Shown: positions 1 to 5,821 of the stretch, one piece after another
Numbering within the stretch: position 1 is the first letter of the stretch
How the letters are laid out: the number at the start of each line of letters is the position of its first letter
Origin: an uncultured Planctomycetaceae bacterium
GTDB lineage: Bacteria > Planctomycetota > Planctomycetia > Planctomycetales > Planctomycetaceae
Direction of reading: 5' to 3'
NCBI GenBank assembly: GCA_903898975.1
Contig: CAIUHT010001328.1
Span: 1 to 5,821 of the forward strand
Length of the DNA stretch: 5,821 bases
Notes under the pieces: model-generated
The model's database searches: none
What the model was told of the DNA's origin: nothing
Seen by the model: the letters and a program-made list of their open reading frames with translations, nothing else
Position numbers and translations under genes: made by a program

Positions 1-104
1 GGCTGATGGGACGGACGCCAACCCTCAGCCGGCAACTGGGTAACCTGATGGAAACCCGCCGCAAGACCGTCATCGCCGCCCGCCAGCTCAAAGCCGGGAT
101 CTGA
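1..104 (+). CDS. C-terminal end of an unidentified protein (5' partial)
   Basis: This is the only plus-strand frame open from the window edge; the other two meet stops at 4-6 and 41-43. It reads 33 codons and ends at TGA 102-104. About 27 of the 33 codons end in G or C, the bias expected of a real gene in this GC-rich DNA and the main reason to believe it is coding. The visible tail is basic and looks helical (for example METRRKTVIAARQLKAGI at the C-terminus), with no membrane segment, cysteine pair or motif that I recognise. The start and most of the protein lie to the left of the window, so no function is proposed. No convincing T-tailed terminator follows it. Confidence 0.5.
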   Translation, partial: LMGRTPTLSRQLGNLMETRRKTVIAARQLKAGI

Positions 105-366
105 CAACTCCGTCCAGGCGCGTAACGAGGGCTGACAGGATCGGCCCCCAACCTCGAGTCCGGCGCTGCCGTCGGGCTTCCGATGCGGCCAGAGCCGGTC
201 TACGATCCGACTTCCCGCGGCAGACCTCGGGACAGGATTCCGTTAAGGGATTTCGGGCTTAAGGCGCCCCGACGAGGTTGAGCTGAGTCGTTATGGCGAC
301 GGCTCCCTTCCCCGCCCGCAGCTGAACAGACCAGTTCCACACGAGATCCATCCGGCCGCACAGGGT

Positions 367-428
367 CGGGGTCGCAGTCGAGTCTGACCACGGAGCGGCC
401 CGCGGGCTGTACACTGGTCGCGACCCCG
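367..428. repeat. Inverted repeat, possible structured leader or operator
   Basis: CGGGGTCGC (367-375) is the exact reverse complement of GCGACCCCG (420-428). Between the arms further pairing is possible: GACCA (386-390) with TGGTC (415-419), and an inner hairpin of about 6 pairs including two G-U pairs (395-400 with 405-410, loop CGCG). Folded as RNA this gives one interrupted hairpin with a 10-base bulge. The right arm also contains the perfect palindrome GGTCGCGACC (416-425), which as DNA would look like a binding site for a dimeric regulator. It is not followed by a T-run on either strand, so it is not a classical terminator. A 9-bp inverted repeat at this distance can occur by chance in GC-rich DNA. 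Confidence 0.35.
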
Positions 429-434
429 TAAAAT
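408..434 (+). promoter_or_regulatory. Weak sigma-70-like promoter candidate for the ASCH gene
   Basis: TAAAAT (429-434) matches the TATAAT consensus at five of six positions and sits in the only AT-rich patch upstream of the ASCH gene. The best -35 partner is TGTACA (408-413), four of six to TTGACA, but the spacer is only 15 bases, shorter than the preferred 17. The palindrome GGTCGCGACC (416-425) would lie between the two boxes, a common place for a repressor site. A transcript starting near 440 would have a leader of about 165 bases before the ATG at 606. The call rests on sequence match alone, and the organism's sigma-factor preferences are unknown. Confidence 0.25.
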
Positions 435-516
435 TATGCGAAACGCGTTCGTGACGCTCTCAGTTTCCGACTCGCCGACTGCGCGGTCAGCGTCAGCATC
501 GAGCCGGGCAAACGCG

Positions 517-526
517 AGGGGAGGGG
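517..526 (+). promoter_or_regulatory. Strong Shine-Dalgarno sequence for the 533 reading frame
   Basis: AGGGGAGGGG is the best ribosome binding site in the left part of the window. It ends 6 bases before ATG 533, an ideal distance, but that ATG opens a 28-codon frame and not the ASCH frame. It is 19 bases from the TTG at 546 and more than 65 bases from the ATGs at 594 and 606, too far to serve the ASCH gene directly. Confidence 0.4.
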
Positions 527-532
527 TTCGGG

Positions 533-619
533 ATGGCCCTCAGATTTGCTCCGGTCCCGCGTAGCAGCTCTTCTTGGCCACCCCTGTTTGTCGATGGGGC
601 TCCCGATGTCTGTCACTGA
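533..619 (+). CDS. Possible 28-residue leader peptide overlapping the ASCH start
   Basis: ATG 533, preceded by a strong Shine-Dalgarno (517-526), opens a 28-codon frame ending at TGA 617-619. The stop lies 11 bases beyond the ASCH ATG at 606, so the two frames overlap by 14 bases. This geometry suits translational coupling or an upstream frame that controls initiation at the ASCH gene. The peptide has a four-serine run followed by Trp-Pro-Pro and ends in Asp-Val-Cys-His. It has no signal peptide, and I recognise no homologue. It is not an obvious amino-acid attenuator, since no single amino acid is strongly repeated apart from Ser and Pro. It could equally be a chance frame, or the true ASCH start displaced by a frameshift. 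Confidence 0.22.
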   Translation: MALRFAPVPRSSSSWPPLFVDGAPDVCH

Positions 620-1226
620 ACTCACCGTGTTGACTGTCCGGCAGCCGTGGGCCAGTCTGTTGCTGTCGGGGGAGGACTGGTGCGAGAACCGGCGCTGGCA
701 GACCGACCATCGCGGTCCCCTGTGGATTCACTCCAGCACAACCGTCGATTTCGCCGCGTGCGAGCGCCTGCAGATTGACCCGGCCCCACTTGTCACCGGT
801 GCCATTCTCGGTGTGCTCGACCTGGTGACGGTGCTCCCCCTGGCCGACCTCCGCGTTCAGCAGGCGGCACTCGCGACTCGCTGGAATCTCAACGTGAACG
901 CCGGGGCCCGTTTTGTGCAGGGCCCGTACTGCTGGATCGTCGCCCAACCCCGCCGACTGGCCCACCCCATCCGGGCTCGGGGAGCACTCTACCTCTGGCG
1001 GCAGCGGGTCGCCCCGAATGCTCTCTCGGGCTGGACCACGGCACCTCCACTGCTCCCTCCCAGCGCAGCGACGGCGACGTTGGTTACCTCGAGCGTGTCT
1101 CTTCCCGGGTCCCCTCCTGCGGCTGTGGCGGGGGCGGCAATCCCAGATGCCCTGCTCCCCTCACGGGAGCGGGCCGCGCCAGCCCCCGGCGAAACGCCGC
1201 GACGTGGCTCCCCCGCCCCGCGATGA
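606..1226 (+). CDS. ASCH-domain protein (PUA-like fold)
   Basis: The 206-residue product carries an ASCH domain at about residues 7-132. Family marks are LTVRQPWASLLLSGEDW near the N-terminus, then CENRRW and HRGPLWIHSS (residues 26-44), the strand GAILGVLDL (65-73), and GPYCWIVAQPRRL followed by IRARGALYLW (106-131). ASCH domains have a PUA-related beta-barrel and are thought to bind RNA or modified nucleotides; one branch (YqfB) removes the acetyl group from N4-acetylcytidine. I cannot place this protein in that branch, so catalysis is not claimed. Residues 133-206 are an Ala/Pro-rich, probably disordered tail; many stand-alone ASCH proteins end near residue 140. ATG 606 is preferred because it lies just ahead of the domain with a weak GGGG 6 bases upstream. 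ATG 594 and TTG 546 are alternatives with poorer signals. The gene stands alone and converges on the efflux operon. Confidence 0.8.
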   Translation: MSVTELTVLTVRQPWASLLLSGEDWCENRRWQTDHRGPLWIHSSTTVDFAACERLQIDPAPLVTGAILGVLDLVTVLPLADLRVQQAALATRWNLNVNAGARFVQGPYCWIVAQPRRLAHPIRARGALYLWRQRVAPNALSGWTTAPPLLPPSAATATLVTSSVSLPGSPPAAVAGAAIPDALLPSRERAAPAPGETPRRGSPAPR

Positions 1227-1241
1227 CTCGCGGGACGGGGG
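1210..1241. terminator. GC-rich hairpin between convergent genes, candidate bidirectional terminator
   Basis: Arms 1210-1222 and 1229-1241 pair at 12 of 13 positions, with one C-A mismatch (1216 with 1235), around a 6-base loop, ATGACT. The loop contains the TGA stop of the ASCH gene. No T-run follows on either strand, so it would be a non-canonical terminator; GC-rich genomes often lack the T-tail. It lies about 95 bases beyond the stop of the efflux pump gene and could protect or end both convergent transcripts. No better hairpin is visible in the 1227-1335 gap. Confidence 0.45.
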
Positions 1242-1335
1242 GACACGTGCGCGACCCACGCCCCTCCTCGCTCCTCGTGACTTCTCGGCAGTTCCCAAAA
1301 CTCGTTCCGGCCACGGCCTCATCGGTTCGCGTTGC

Positions 1336-4300
1336 TTACGCCTCCCCGGCCTGGCCCAACGGGAGCCCCCGGGCGAACCACGGGTAGATCGCCGGGATCA
1401 CCAGCGACGTCAGCAGCGTTGACGTGATCAGGCCCCCAATCACCACCGTCGCCAGCGGGCGCTGCATCTCGGCCCCGTCGCTGGTCGACAGGGCCATCGG
1501 CAGGAAGCCGAGGGCCGCGACCATCGCGGTCATCAGCACCGGCCTCAGCCGCTTGTCGGCGGTCTCGTGCGTCGCCTCGTGGATCTCCATCCCCGACCGC
1601 CGCAGGTTTTCCGCGGCACTCACCCACACCAGCCCATTCAGCACCGCCACTCCAAACAGGGCGATGAATCCGACACCCGCCGAAATGCTGAACGGCATCC
1701 CCCGCAGGGCCAAGGCGTAAACTCCGCCCGAGGCGGCCATCGGCACCGCCAGGAAGATCAGCAGCGCGAGCCGGGCCGAATGGAACGACGAGTGCAGCAG
1801 CAGGAAGATCACCAGCAACACGATCGGCGTGATGATCGCCAGCCGAAGGGCCGCCGACTGCAGGTTTTCGAAGTCGCCCCCGAACTTCAGTTCGTACCCC
1901 GTCGGGAGTGGGACCTCGCGGGCGATGGCGGCCTGGGCCTCGGCGACGAAGCTGGCCACGTCGCGGCCGCGGACGTTCGCCGAGATGAAGGTCCGCCGGC
2001 GGATCGATTCATGATCGACCGCGGGAGGAGTCTCTTCGAGAATCAGGTCGGCGAGTTCCGACAGGGGAACCGCCTTGCCCCCCACGGTGGCGACCGGGAG
2101 TTGCCCGATCAGATCGGGATTCTTCCGCCACTCGGGTGGAATGCGGACGATGATCGGAAAGCGGGCCCGCCCCTCGAAGATGACCCCCGACTCCCGCCCC
2201 CCCAGCGCGGCGACAACGTTCATCACCCGTGAGGCGTCGAGGCCATAGCGGGCCAGTGCCGCCCGGCGGGGTTCGATCCGCAGGGTCGAGAGATTCGCCT
2301 GGTAGTCGGCCTTTACGTCGACGCCGCCACGAATCTGTTTCAGCACCCGCTCGATATCCTTCGCCTTCGCCCCCAGGACCTCGAGATCATCGCCGTAAAG
2401 CTGCACGGCCACGTCGGCCTTGACCCCGGCGACCAGTTCATCGACCCGCATCTCGATCGGCTGCGTGAACCCGAATGCGACCCCGGGTACGCGTTCGTTG
2501 AGCGCGGCCGACATTCGACCAATCAGCTCATCGCGCGAGACCCGCCTGGGCCATTCCGCATGCGGTTTCAGGAGCACCCAGACGTCGGTCTGATGCACCC
2601 CCATCACGTCGTTGGCAATCTCGGGTCGGCCCGTCTTGCAGAAGACAGTCTGGACCTCGGGAAACTCGGTGGGATCGATCAGGATCTTTTCGATCTGGGT
2701 CGACATGTCGATCGAGCCCTCGAGCGAGGCGGTGGGGAGGCGGACCGCTTCGATCAGCACGTCACCCTCCTCCAGTCGGGGCATGAATTCCGCCCCCAGC
2801 CAGGCGCCGATCGGCAGGCTCGCCAGCAACACCGACAGGGCAACCAGCGTGGTCAGCACCGGGTGGGCGATGGTCTTCTTCACCAGCGGGTCGTAGAACC
2901 GCTTGATCCAGCGGACCAGCCAGACCTCGTGTTCGCTCACGTGCCTGGGAAGTGCGAGCGAAGCCATGGCGGGCATGAAGGTCATCGACAGGATCAGCGA
3001 GCCCAGCAGTGCGAACAGCACTGTCAGGGCCATGGGGCGGAACATCTTCCCCTCCATTCCCTGCAGGCCGAGGATGGGCACATAGACCACCGCGATGATC
3101 AGTTCCCCGAACATCGTCGGCTTGCGGACCTCGATCGCGGCGTCGCGGATGACCTGCAGCCGGGGGGTGCGCCCCTGGTCGTGGGCCAGCCGCGAGATGC
3201 AGTTCTCGATCATGATCACCGAGCTGTCGACAATCAGGCCGAAGTCGATGGCCCCCAGGCTCATGAGGCTGGCGGTGATCGAAAAGGCGTGCATCAGGTT
3301 GGTGGCGAAGAGCATCGACAGGGGGATGGCGAGTGCCGTGACCAGCCCGGCCCGCAGACTCCCCAGCATGATCAGCAGCACGATGATGACCAGGGCACCC
3401 CCCTCGACCAGGTTCTTGACCACGGTCGAGAGGGTGCGGCCGATGAGGGCCGAGCGGTCATAGGTCACATCGATGGTCACCCCGGGGGGCATGATGGTGC
3501 GCAGCTGTTCGATTCGATCCTTGACCGCCTCGACCACGATTCGCGAATTCTCGCCAATCAACATCATCACCAGGCCTGTGACCGCCTCGCCCCGGCCGTC
3601 GCGGGTCACCGCTCCCTGCCTGACGAACGGCGCGATCTCGACGGTCGCGACGTCGCTGACGAGGATCGGGGTCCCGGCGGGGGTCCGCTGCAGCACGATG
3701 TCGGAAATGTCGCTCGCCTTCTCGAGCAGCGCCTGCCCCCGGATGAACCGCTGTTCGTCGTAGTGCACCACATAGCCCCCCCCGGCGATCAGGTTGTTCT
3801 CTTCGAGACGCTGGAACAGATCTTCCAGCGAGATCCCGTAGCTGTTCAGCCGATCGGGGTCGGGACGCACCTCAAACGTCTTGAAGAACCCCCCGTGGGT
3901 GTTGATCTCGGTCACCCCGCGGACTTCCCGGAGCTTCGGGGCGACGTCCCAGTCGAGGATCGTACGGAGCTGCATGGGGGTGTAGCGGGCGTCCCCCCGC
4001 ACCTCGAATTGCAGGATCTCACCTAGCGCGGTAGTGAGTGGCCCCAGTTGTGGCACACCGTAGCCCGCCGGGATCTGCGCTGTTGCCTGCGGCAACCGCT
4101 CGGTCACCAGTTGCCGGGCCCGGTACAGGTCGGTCCCCTCCTGGAATACGATGGTCACCACCGAGATTCCAAATTTCGAAACGCTGCGCAGCTCCTCGAT
4201 CTTCGGGAGCCCGCTCATGGTCGATTCGACCGGGTAGGTGATGTACCGCTCGACCTCGACTGGTGAGAGGGGCCCCGCCTCGGTCACCACCTGCACCTGG

Positions 4301-4434
4301 GTGTTGGTCAGGTCGGGGACCGCGTCGATTGGCAGGTTGACCGCCGCGACCAGCCCCAACAGCGCCACCAGCCCGGTCAGGATCAGGACCAGGAACCGGT
4401 TCTTCAGCGAAAACTCGATCAGTCCGCTCAGCAT
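1336..4434 (-). CDS. czcA: Heavy-metal efflux RND transporter, CzcA/CusA family
   Basis: This complete 1032-residue protein has the usual length for the HME-RND family: trimeric inner-membrane proton/metal antiporters that export ions through an adaptor and an outer-membrane channel. The topology is canonical. TM1 is at about 11-33, a large periplasmic domain at 34-338, TM2-TM7 at about 341-546, a second periplasmic domain at about 548-862, and TM8-TM12 at about 863-1016. Family segments include NLPIDAVPDLTNTQVQV near residue 33, QPIEMRVDELVAGVKADV (658-675) and GVGFIALFGVAVLNGLV (920-936). TM4 contains DFGLIVDSSVIMIEN (397-411), with Asp397, Asp403 and Glu410 matching the proton-relay acids of CzcA (Asp402, Asp408, Glu415). 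DFG at this site is the divalent-cation type; CusA-like Cu/Ag pumps have A-G instead. Substrate is therefore inferred as Zn, Co, Cd or Ni, and the symbol marks family, not proven specificity. ATG 4434 follows the adaptor stop by 3 bases. The reading frame is intact. Confidence 0.95.
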   Translation of the reverse strand: MLSGLIEFSLKNRFLVLILTGLVALLGLVAAVNLPIDAVPDLTNTQVQVVTEAGPLSPVEVERYITYPVESTMSGLPKIEELRSVSKFGISVVTIVFQEGTDLYRARQLVTERLPQATAQIPAGYGVPQLGPLTTALGEILQFEVRGDARYTPMQLRTILDWDVAPKLREVRGVTEINTHGGFFKTFEVRPDPDRLNSYGISLEDLFQRLEENNLIAGGGYVVHYDEQRFIRGQALLEKASDISDIVLQRTPAGTPILVSDVATVEIAPFVRQGAVTRDGRGEAVTGLVMMLIGENSRIVVEAVKDRIEQLRTIMPPGVTIDVTYDRSALIGRTLSTVVKNLVEGGALVIIVLLIMLGSLRAGLVTALAIPLSMLFATNLMHAFSITASLMSLGAIDFGLIVDSSVIMIENCISRLAHDQGRTPRLQVIRDAAIEVRKPTMFGELIIAVVYVPILGLQGMEGKMFRPMALTVLFALLGSLILSMTFMPAMASLALPRHVSEHEVWLVRWIKRFYDPLVKKTIAHPVLTTLVALSVLLASLPIGAWLGAEFMPRLEEGDVLIEAVRLPTASLEGSIDMSTQIEKILIDPTEFPEVQTVFCKTGRPEIANDVMGVHQTDVWVLLKPHAEWPRRVSRDELIGRMSAALNERVPGVAFGFTQPIEMRVDELVAGVKADVAVQLYGDDLEVLGAKAKDIERVLKQIRGGVDVKADYQANLSTLRIEPRRAALARYGLDASRVMNVVAALGGRESGVIFEGRARFPIIVRIPPEWRKNPDLIGQLPVATVGGKAVPLSELADLILEETPPAVDHESIRRRTFISANVRGRDVASFVAEAQAAIAREVPLPTGYELKFGGDFENLQSAALRLAIITPIVLLVIFLLLHSSFHSARLALLIFLAVPMAASGGVYALALRGMPFSISAGVGFIALFGVAVLNGLVWVSAAENLRRSGMEIHEATHETADKRLRPVLMTAMVAALGFLPMALSTSDGAEMQRPLATVVIGGLITSTLLTSLVIPAIYPWFARGLPLGQAGEA

Positions 4435-4437
4435 GGT

Positions 4438-5821
4438 CTATTCCTCGCGCTCGAGCAGCAGTTCCGACTTCAGGGCAAATGCGCCCCGCGAGACCACCCG
4501 CTCTCCCTCGGCCAGTCCCCTGCGGACTTCGATCCAGCCCTCGCCCCGGCGCCCGGTCTCGACATTGACCCGGCGAAACTGTCCCCCCGTCTCTTCCACA
4601 AACACGAAGCTGGTTCGCTCGTGCTGCAAGACGGCCCCCTCGGGAACCGCCAGCACCTCTTCGCCCAACTCGAGGGGCAGGGAGACCCGCACGAACAGTC
4701 CCGGCCGCAACAGCCCTTCGCTGTTGTCGAGCCGGGCCACCAGGGGAATGGCACTCGAGGCCACCTCGACCGCCCGCCCCACGTAGTACACCTCGGCTTC
4801 CAGGGCCTTGCCGGGGAGAGCCGGGGTGGAGACCGGAATCTTCTGCCCGGGCTCCACGTTGAGGGCGGGCCAATCGGCCTCGCGGACGTCGGCGGCGACC
4901 CACAGGCGGGTCGTGTCGGCGAGTACGAACTGTGTCGCCCCCGCCTGGATTCGCTCGGTCGCCGAATACATTTGTTCTTCGATTGTCCCGGCGAAGGGGG
5001 CTCGCAGTTCGACCAGCGACAGCCGGCCCGGGGCCATCCCGCTCTCCAGGGGCTCTTCGTACCCCAACAGCGCCTCCAGGTTTTCGCAGGCCACTTCGTG
5101 CCGGCGGGTCGCGTTCTGCAACTCGGCCTCGGCCGCCTCGGCGGCCTGCCGGGTGTCGAACAGCGACTGCTCGAGTGCCCCCCGCAGCAGCTCCTCCGCC
5201 GACTCGCGCTCGCTGGTCCGCTCGCTGACCGTGCGATTTGAGACGGCCCCTCCCTCGGCGGCGGCCGCCGCCTTGCTCGCCAGGTTCGTCGCCAGCAGGT
5301 ACTTCGAATAGGCCCCCAGCAGTGTCCCCCGGTACTCGCCCAGTCGGGTCTGGCGAAACTCCTTCTCAATTTCGGCGATCGGACGGGAGTCGTCGATCGC
5401 GGTGATCATCTTCGCCACCTGCTCGCCCGTCTCTTTGCGCCAGGCGTGGGTGCGTTCGGCCAGTTCGCGCTCGGCTTGCCTTTGCAAGACATCGGCCCGG
5501 GCGGTCCCGACTTCCGGGCTGCTCAGCACCGCCAGCACCTGTCCCTGCTGCACCTTGTCGCCCGGCTTCACCAGCACGCGGGCCAGCACCCCGTCGGTCC
5601 CGGCTTTCAATTCCACGTGCCGGGTGTCGTCGTATTGCACGCGGCCGGGAACCCAGCGGGCATCCCGCATCGTTCGGCGAGCGGCCGGAGTTGTCTCGAT
5701 CTGTGCCGCCTGGGTCTTCGCCTCGGGGAGGGTAATCGAAGGGGATGATCCCTCGGGTTCGCCCGGCCCAGCAGGTTGTGGGGCAACGACCGGACTTCCC
5801 CCCCGGCCCAGCATCCAACCC
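4438..5821 (-). CDS. czcB: Efflux RND periplasmic adaptor subunit, CzcB/CusB (HlyD/MFP) family, 5' partial
   Basis: This is the membrane fusion protein that bridges the RND pump and an outer-membrane channel in the periplasm. Numbering from Met at 5814, ITLPEAKTQAAQIETTPAARR (27-47, shortened family leader) is followed by GRVQYDDTRHVEL. The first half of the lipoyl domain is at about 66-101 (AGTDGVLARVLVKPGDKV), a long helical hairpin at about 102-262, the second lipoyl half at 265-300 (LVELRAPFAGTIEEQMY), a beta-barrel at about 301-382 and the membrane-proximal domain at about 385-450. Codons before Met 5814 stay open to the window edge (Gly-Trp). The visible N-terminus is a Gly/Pro linker without a signal peptide or lipobox, so the true start and membrane anchor lie beyond 5821. 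No Met-rich copper site or His-rich N-terminal domain is visible. The stop is TAG at 4440-4438, 3 bases before the pump. A channel gene probably precedes it. Confidence 0.92.
   Translation of the reverse strand, partial: GWMLGRGGSPVVAPQPAGPGEPEGSSPSITLPEAKTQAAQIETTPAARRTMRDARWVPGRVQYDDTRHVELKAGTDGVLARVLVKPGDKVQQGQVLAVLSSPEVGTARADVLQRQAERELAERTHAWRKETGEQVAKMITAIDDSRPIAEIEKEFRQTRLGEYRGTLLGAYSKYLLATNLASKAAAAAEGGAVSNRTVSERTSERESAEELLRGALEQSLFDTRQAAEAAEAELQNATRRHEVACENLEALLGYEEPLESGMAPGRLSLVELRAPFAGTIEEQMYSATERIQAGATQFVLADTTRLWVAADVREADWPALNVEPGQKIPVSTPALPGKALEAEVYYVGRAVEVASSAIPLVARLDNSEGLLRPGLFVRVSLPLELGEEVLAVPEGAVLQHERTSFVFVEETGGQFRRVNVETGRRGEGWIEVRRGLAEGERVVSRGAFALKSELLLEREE
4442..4447 (-). promoter_or_regulatory. 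Ribosome binding site of the pump gene, inside the adaptor gene
   Basis: Read on the minus strand, CGAGGA ends 7 bases before the pump ATG at 4434 and lies within the last Arg-Glu-Glu codons of the adaptor gene. Its position fixes the pump start at 4434. It also implies that ribosomes finishing the adaptor can reinitiate on the pump, which would tie the two subunits' synthesis together. Confidence 0.6.

Larger units (their letters stand above)
105..605. other. Intergenic region upstream of the ASCH gene
   Basis: About 500 bases separate the stop of the first gene from the preferred ASCH start, and no confident protein gene lies in them. Visible elements are a 9-bp inverted repeat (367-375 with 420-428), a perfect 10-bp palindrome GGTCGCGACC (416-425), a short AT-rich block TAAAATTAT (429-437), and a purine-rich Shine-Dalgarno stretch (517-526). 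Minor repeats are also present: TTAAGG at 243-248 and 259-264, and GACAGGAT at 134-141 and 231-238. A 63-codon minus-strand frame (391-200) starts with GTG, has no ribosome binding site and resembles nothing I know, so I do not call it a gene. Between about 105 and 360 I see only weak 4-5 bp hairpins. Confidence 0.6.

Noticed and set aside
105..200. Intrinsic terminator after the first gene
   Set aside because: Only 4-5 bp hairpins without a T-run are visible, for example CGGC-CAGA-GCCG at 186-197.
200..391. 63-codon minus-strand frame in the intergenic region
   Set aside because: It has a GTG start with no ribosome binding site, and the product has no recognisable feature. Frames of this length are expected by chance here.
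540..965. 141-codon minus-strand frame opposite the ASCH gene
   Set aside because: It is also codon-aligned antisense to a recognisable domain, and its own product shows no motif.
913..1422. 169-codon plus-strand frame running from inside the ASCH gene into the pump's 3' end
   Set aside because: It is Arg/Pro-rich low complexity, overlaps two better-supported genes and matches no family I know; it is typical of a shifted frame in GC-rich DNA.
2560..4026. 488-codon open frame on the plus strand, antisense to the pump gene
   Set aside because: It is in exact codon register with the pump, so its stops would correspond to TTA, CTA and TCA codons, which are rare in this GC-rich gene. The translation is His/Gln/Asp-rich with no recognisable domain, while the opposite strand encodes a textbook RND pump.
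4019..4903. 294-codon minus-strand frame across the adaptor/pump junction, considered as a fusion or frameshifted part
   Set aside because: It is an out-of-frame reading of two intact genes, Gly/Arg-rich throughout, with no domain. Both overlapping genes read through without breaks.
5812..5814. ATG at 5814 as the real start of the adaptor
   Set aside because: The frame stays open to the window edge, and the protein from this Met would lack the signal peptide or membrane anchor an adaptor needs, so the start is probably beyond the window.
1..5821. New defence, mobile or CRISPR system
   Set aside because: There are no repeat arrays, transposase, integrase, nuclease or toxin motifs. The content is a known efflux operon plus one ASCH protein, and ASCH alone does not justify such a claim.

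Overview
The window is GC-rich DNA (clearly above 60% by eye) with strongly GC-biased third codon positions. It comes from a bacterium with an outer membrane, because its two largest genes encode the inner-membrane pump and the periplasmic adaptor of a tripartite heavy-metal efflux complex. The style (high GC, a loosely packed accessory gene, a CzcA/CusA-type pump) would fit Planctomycetota or a similar high-GC phylum. That is only an impression, since no taxonomic marker is present.

Layout, left to right. Positions 1-104 are the last 33 codons of an unidentified plus-strand gene. Positions 105-605 are about 500 bases without a confident gene. They hold an inverted repeat (367-428), a short AT-rich block that could be a -10 box (429-434), and a strong Shine-Dalgarno sequence (517-526). 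That Shine-Dalgarno serves a 28-codon reading frame (533-619), not the next gene. Positions 606-1226 encode a small ASCH-domain protein (PUA-like fold, probable nucleic-acid or nucleotide ligand) with a Pro/Ala-rich tail. Its stop codon lies in the loop of a GC-rich hairpin (1210-1241), which is also the best terminator candidate for the gene converging from the right.

The rest of the window, on the minus strand, is an efflux operon read from right to left. The periplasmic adaptor (CzcB/CusB type, 5' end cut off by the window edge) occupies 5821-4438. The RND pump (CzcA/CusA type, complete, 1032 residues) occupies 4434-1336. Only 3 bases separate the two genes, and the pump's ribosome binding site lies inside the last codons of the adaptor gene, so they are almost certainly co-transcribed and probably translationally coupled. 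The pump should take metal ions from the periplasm or cytoplasm and pass them, with the adaptor, to an outer-membrane TolC-like channel whose gene is expected upstream, beyond position 5821. The pump's fourth transmembrane helix carries the Asp-Phe-Gly...Asp...Glu-Asn signature, which points to divalent cations (Zn, Co, Cd or Ni) rather than Cu(I)/Ag(I).

I found no tRNA, rRNA, CRISPR array, insertion sequence or attachment site. I also see no evidence for a new multi-gene system. The most useful leads are small: the leader frame and inverted repeat before the ASCH gene, the stop-codon hairpin, the non-standard residues in the pump signature, and the long coiled-coil region of the adaptor.
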